Positions 5,545-5,654 of a DNA stretch of 5,654 bases are shown here, piece after piece. The stretch is from positions 1 through 5,654 of the forward strand of contig JAUWTT010000296.1 in assembly GCA_030614585.1 (NCBI GenBank), read 5' to 3'. The notes beneath the pieces are model-generated. The model worked only from the letters and a program-made list of their open reading frames with translations, searched no databases and was not told the origin of the DNA. The position numbers and the translations under genes are program-made. The stretch is from Acidobacteriota bacterium (lineage in GTDB: Bacteria; Acidobacteriota; UBA6911; RPQK01; JAPXNP01). Numbering within the stretch: position 1 is the stretch's first letter; every line of letters starts with the position of its first letter.

Positions 5545-5654
5545 GCCAATGCTCCTCAAACTCAGAGTGATTCTGTGTGACTAATCTGCTTATTTGAGCT
5601 AACTCCTGTGCTGGAAATCCCGAAGACGAAGCTAGTTCGACTGGGCTGAGCCAG
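5498..5654 (-). CDS. DUF4160 domain-containing protein, C-terminal part (cut by window edge)
   Basis: The last 51 codons are visible, entering from the right edge and ending with TGA at 5498-5500. The peptide includes SPVELASSSGFPAQELAQIS, then RLVTQNHSEFEEHWHEFF. This fits the usual end of DUF4160 proteins, where a helix of the type 'L-x-x-I-x-x-L-V-x-x-N-x-x-x-x-x-x-x-W-x-x-F/Y-F' follows a helix start. The N-terminal half of the domain, which carries the more diagnostic His-rich 'P-P-H-F-H' segment, lies outside the window. Support therefore comes from the tail pattern and from position: DUF4160 commonly precedes DUF2442. The 3' end overlaps the DUF2442 start by 47 bases, and the ribosome binding site of DUF2442 is embedded in it. 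About 12 residues after the conserved Trp-Phe-Phe block form a non-conserved extension. Confidence 0.65.
   Translation of the reverse strand, partial: WLSPVELASSSGFPAQELAQISRLVTQNHSEFEEHWHEFFRGGSKTISPGY
5552..5557 (-). promoter_or_regulatory. Ribosome binding site that fixes the DUF2442 start
   Basis: The minus strand reads GAGGAG here, 7 bases before the ATG at 5544. It is one of the strongest Shine-Dalgarno sequences in the window and lies inside the DUF4160 coding sequence, where it encodes Glu-Glu-type codons in the other frame. It points to efficient re-initiation on a shared transcript. Confidence 0.7.

Noticed and set aside
5165..5584. A 139-codon plus-strand open frame, the longest unassigned one at the right end.
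   Set aside because: It lies antisense to DUF2442 and DUF4160, is very rich in Ser/Pro/Arg as expected from a shadow frame, and lacks any domain pattern.
1971..5639. The 10-base word agctagttcg occurs at 1971-1980 and again at 5630-5639, a possible pair of attachment or target-site repeats.
   Set aside because: Several exact 10-base matches are expected by chance in a window of this size, and no integrase, element ends or composition change goes with it.

Overview
The window looks like a bacterial chromosome segment of moderate GC content, probably from an uncultivated, soil- or water-type lineage. A Tat-exported Gfo/Idh/MocA oxidoreductase and the remains of a eukaryotic-like Ser/Thr kinase and a BNR-type sialidase recall Planctomycetota, Acidobacteriota, Latescibacterota and similar phyla. 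This placement is inferred from gene content only and is weak.

Layout, left to right. (1) 140-1435, minus strand: an intact Tat-signal oxidoreductase. Upstream of it in the same orientation lies a stub of a CoA-transferase/acetyl-CoA hydrolase gene (1494-1646). (2) 1647-2003: mostly non-coding. The only candidate gene is a 26-residue hydrophobic mini-ORF with a good ribosome binding site (1816-1896, plus). (3) 2004-2945, plus: an intact UPF0282 (COG2248) metallo-beta-lactamase-fold protein, a family best known from archaea. (4) 3073-3891, minus and convergent to it: a second, unrelated metallo-beta-lactamase-fold protein of the COG1237 type, with an apparent signal peptide. (5) 3909-4505: a gene graveyard. 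It holds a sialidase fragment (minus), a collapsed protein kinase in which catalytic-loop sequence lies next to the usual C-terminal tail (plus), and a possible membrane-protein tail (minus). (6) 4505-5060, minus: a complete toxin-antitoxin operon with a PrlF/AbrB-type antitoxin and an overlapping PemK/MazF toxin. It has a clear promoter that predicts a leaderless or nearly leaderless antitoxin mRNA, with an operator-like palindrome over the -10 box. (7) 5290-5654, minus: a DUF2442 gene whose start overlaps the end of a DUF4160 gene that is cut by the window edge.

The intact genes do not form one pathway. The right half reads as a region of turnover: two small two-gene cassettes of toxin-antitoxin type stand beside at least two decayed genes. 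I see no rRNA, tRNA, CRISPR array, transposase or complete insertion sequence. Nothing here amounts to a clearly new multi-gene system. The observations most worth following are the collapsed kinase, the hidden sialidase fragment, the antitoxin promoter/operator and the bacterial-context UPF0282 gene.
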